A stretch of DNA of 64,000 nt. Source: Deinococcus radiotolerans. Its GTDB lineage: Bacteria > Deinococcota > Deinococci > Deinococcales > Deinococcaceae. Shown here piece by piece: positions 63,718 to 64,000 of this stretch. The notes below the pieces were generated by a model. That model was not told the DNA's origin and did not search any database. It saw only the letters and a program-made list of their open reading frames with translations. The stretch spans positions 30,568-94,567 of the forward strand of contig NZ_BMPE01000013.1 in the NCBI RefSeq assembly GCF_014647435.1. Reading direction: 5' to 3'. Both the position numbers and the translations under genes were made by a program. How positions within the stretch are numbered: position 1 is the stretch's first letter; each line of letters starts with the position of its first letter.

Positions 63718-64000
63718 TGCTTCCTGCTGACCTGCATCAGGCGCTGCGGCCCCTGCTTCCGGAACTTCAGACCCAGTTGCTCGGGGGGTGCCGCCCAGAC
63801 CCGCTGCGGCACCTGGACATTCAGGTGTCCGCGAAACCCAGCGGCACGGTCACCCTGACGGTCCGGGCCGCGCATGACGGGGCGCGCTGGGGCCGCACGG
63901 CCAGCGTGGACCTGCACCCGCTGTGGTGCAGGGATCCTGACTACCCTTCAAAACGCACAGTAGGCAGCAGAAAGTCGGCTCCTGTACGGTATTTCTGCGA
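63718..64000 (+). CDS. hypothetical protein, 3' end outside the window
   Basis: ATG at 63718 with CATGCT six bases upstream (leaderless style) opens a frame with no stop to the window end (94 codons): MLPADLHQALRPLLPELQTQ, LRHLDIQVSAKPSGTVTLTV. Soluble, not recognised. Confidence 0.55.

Overview
The window is a chromosomal segment of a Deinococcus-type bacterium (Deinococcota). The assignment is an inference from very high GC, from the set of genes (the Ctc-type long ribosomal protein L25, EF-P with Arg32, three secreted serine proteases, an HRDC-domain protein on a PLP-lyase-like fold, SufCBD), and from promoter style: about twenty genes have a TANNNT -10 box only 5-7 bases before the start codon, the leaderless arrangement known from Deinococcus. 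No rRNA, functional tRNA, CRISPR array, insertion sequence or prophage was seen. The window starts inside one gene and ends inside another.

Layout. 0-10 kb: a GGDEF-EAL protein with degenerate motifs (partial), an S4-domain protein coupled to ZapE, an acyl-CoA carboxylase beta subunit, MsrB, a CAP-domain lipoprotein, a flavin reductase, a YkgJ protein coupled to HisC. 10-19 kb: a BTAD/STAND ATPase regulator preceded by a possible leaderless 10-codon peptide, a TetR regulator with a coupled small gene, an SRPBCC protein, an EamA exporter, an ABC transporter with ATPase and permease fused in one chain, and a Nudix hydrolase. 19.3-19.9 kb: an unusually AT-rich region with inverted repeats. 19.9-23.6 kb: three secreted serine proteases in tandem, two sharing a nearly identical C-terminal domain. 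23.6-26.7 kb: AlkA-type glycosylase, flavin reductase, XseB, NAD(P)-binding protein, PlsC-type acyltransferase. 26.7-30.2 kb: a cobalamin riboswitch followed by BtuF-BtuC-BtuD-like proteins and a 2Fe-2S ferredoxin. 30-38 kb: HRDC protein, exported protein, VWA protein, DinB protein, a cytosolic BtuF-like protein, CoaX and a metal/siderophore binding protein. 38-44 kb: an acyl-CoA synthetase, a secreted protein, and an ExbB-ExbD-TonB-like operon whose third protein has an unfamiliar C-terminal domain. 44.5-48.6 kb: suf operon (sufC, sufB, a VOC gene, sufD). 48.7-52.2 kb: a large Ig-repeat surface lipoprotein. 52.5-54 kb: two genes broken by frameshifts. 54-58.9 kb: small oxidoreductase, cupin, channel, peptidase and secreted Pro/Ala-rich genes. 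59-63 kb: L25/Ctc, EF-P, accB-accC, a methyltransferase.

The main regulatory observation is a 16-bp motif, CCTAACGNNCGTTTGG or its complement, found at three promoters: the carboxylase beta subunit (4.4 kb), the TetR gene itself (13.8 kb) and accB-accC (60.8 kb). This suggests that the TetR protein is an autoregulated repressor of acyl-CoA carboxylation. Other candidate operators lie before sufC (7-1-7 palindrome), before the iron-type binding protein (7-6-7 palindrome) and before the aldo/keto reductase.
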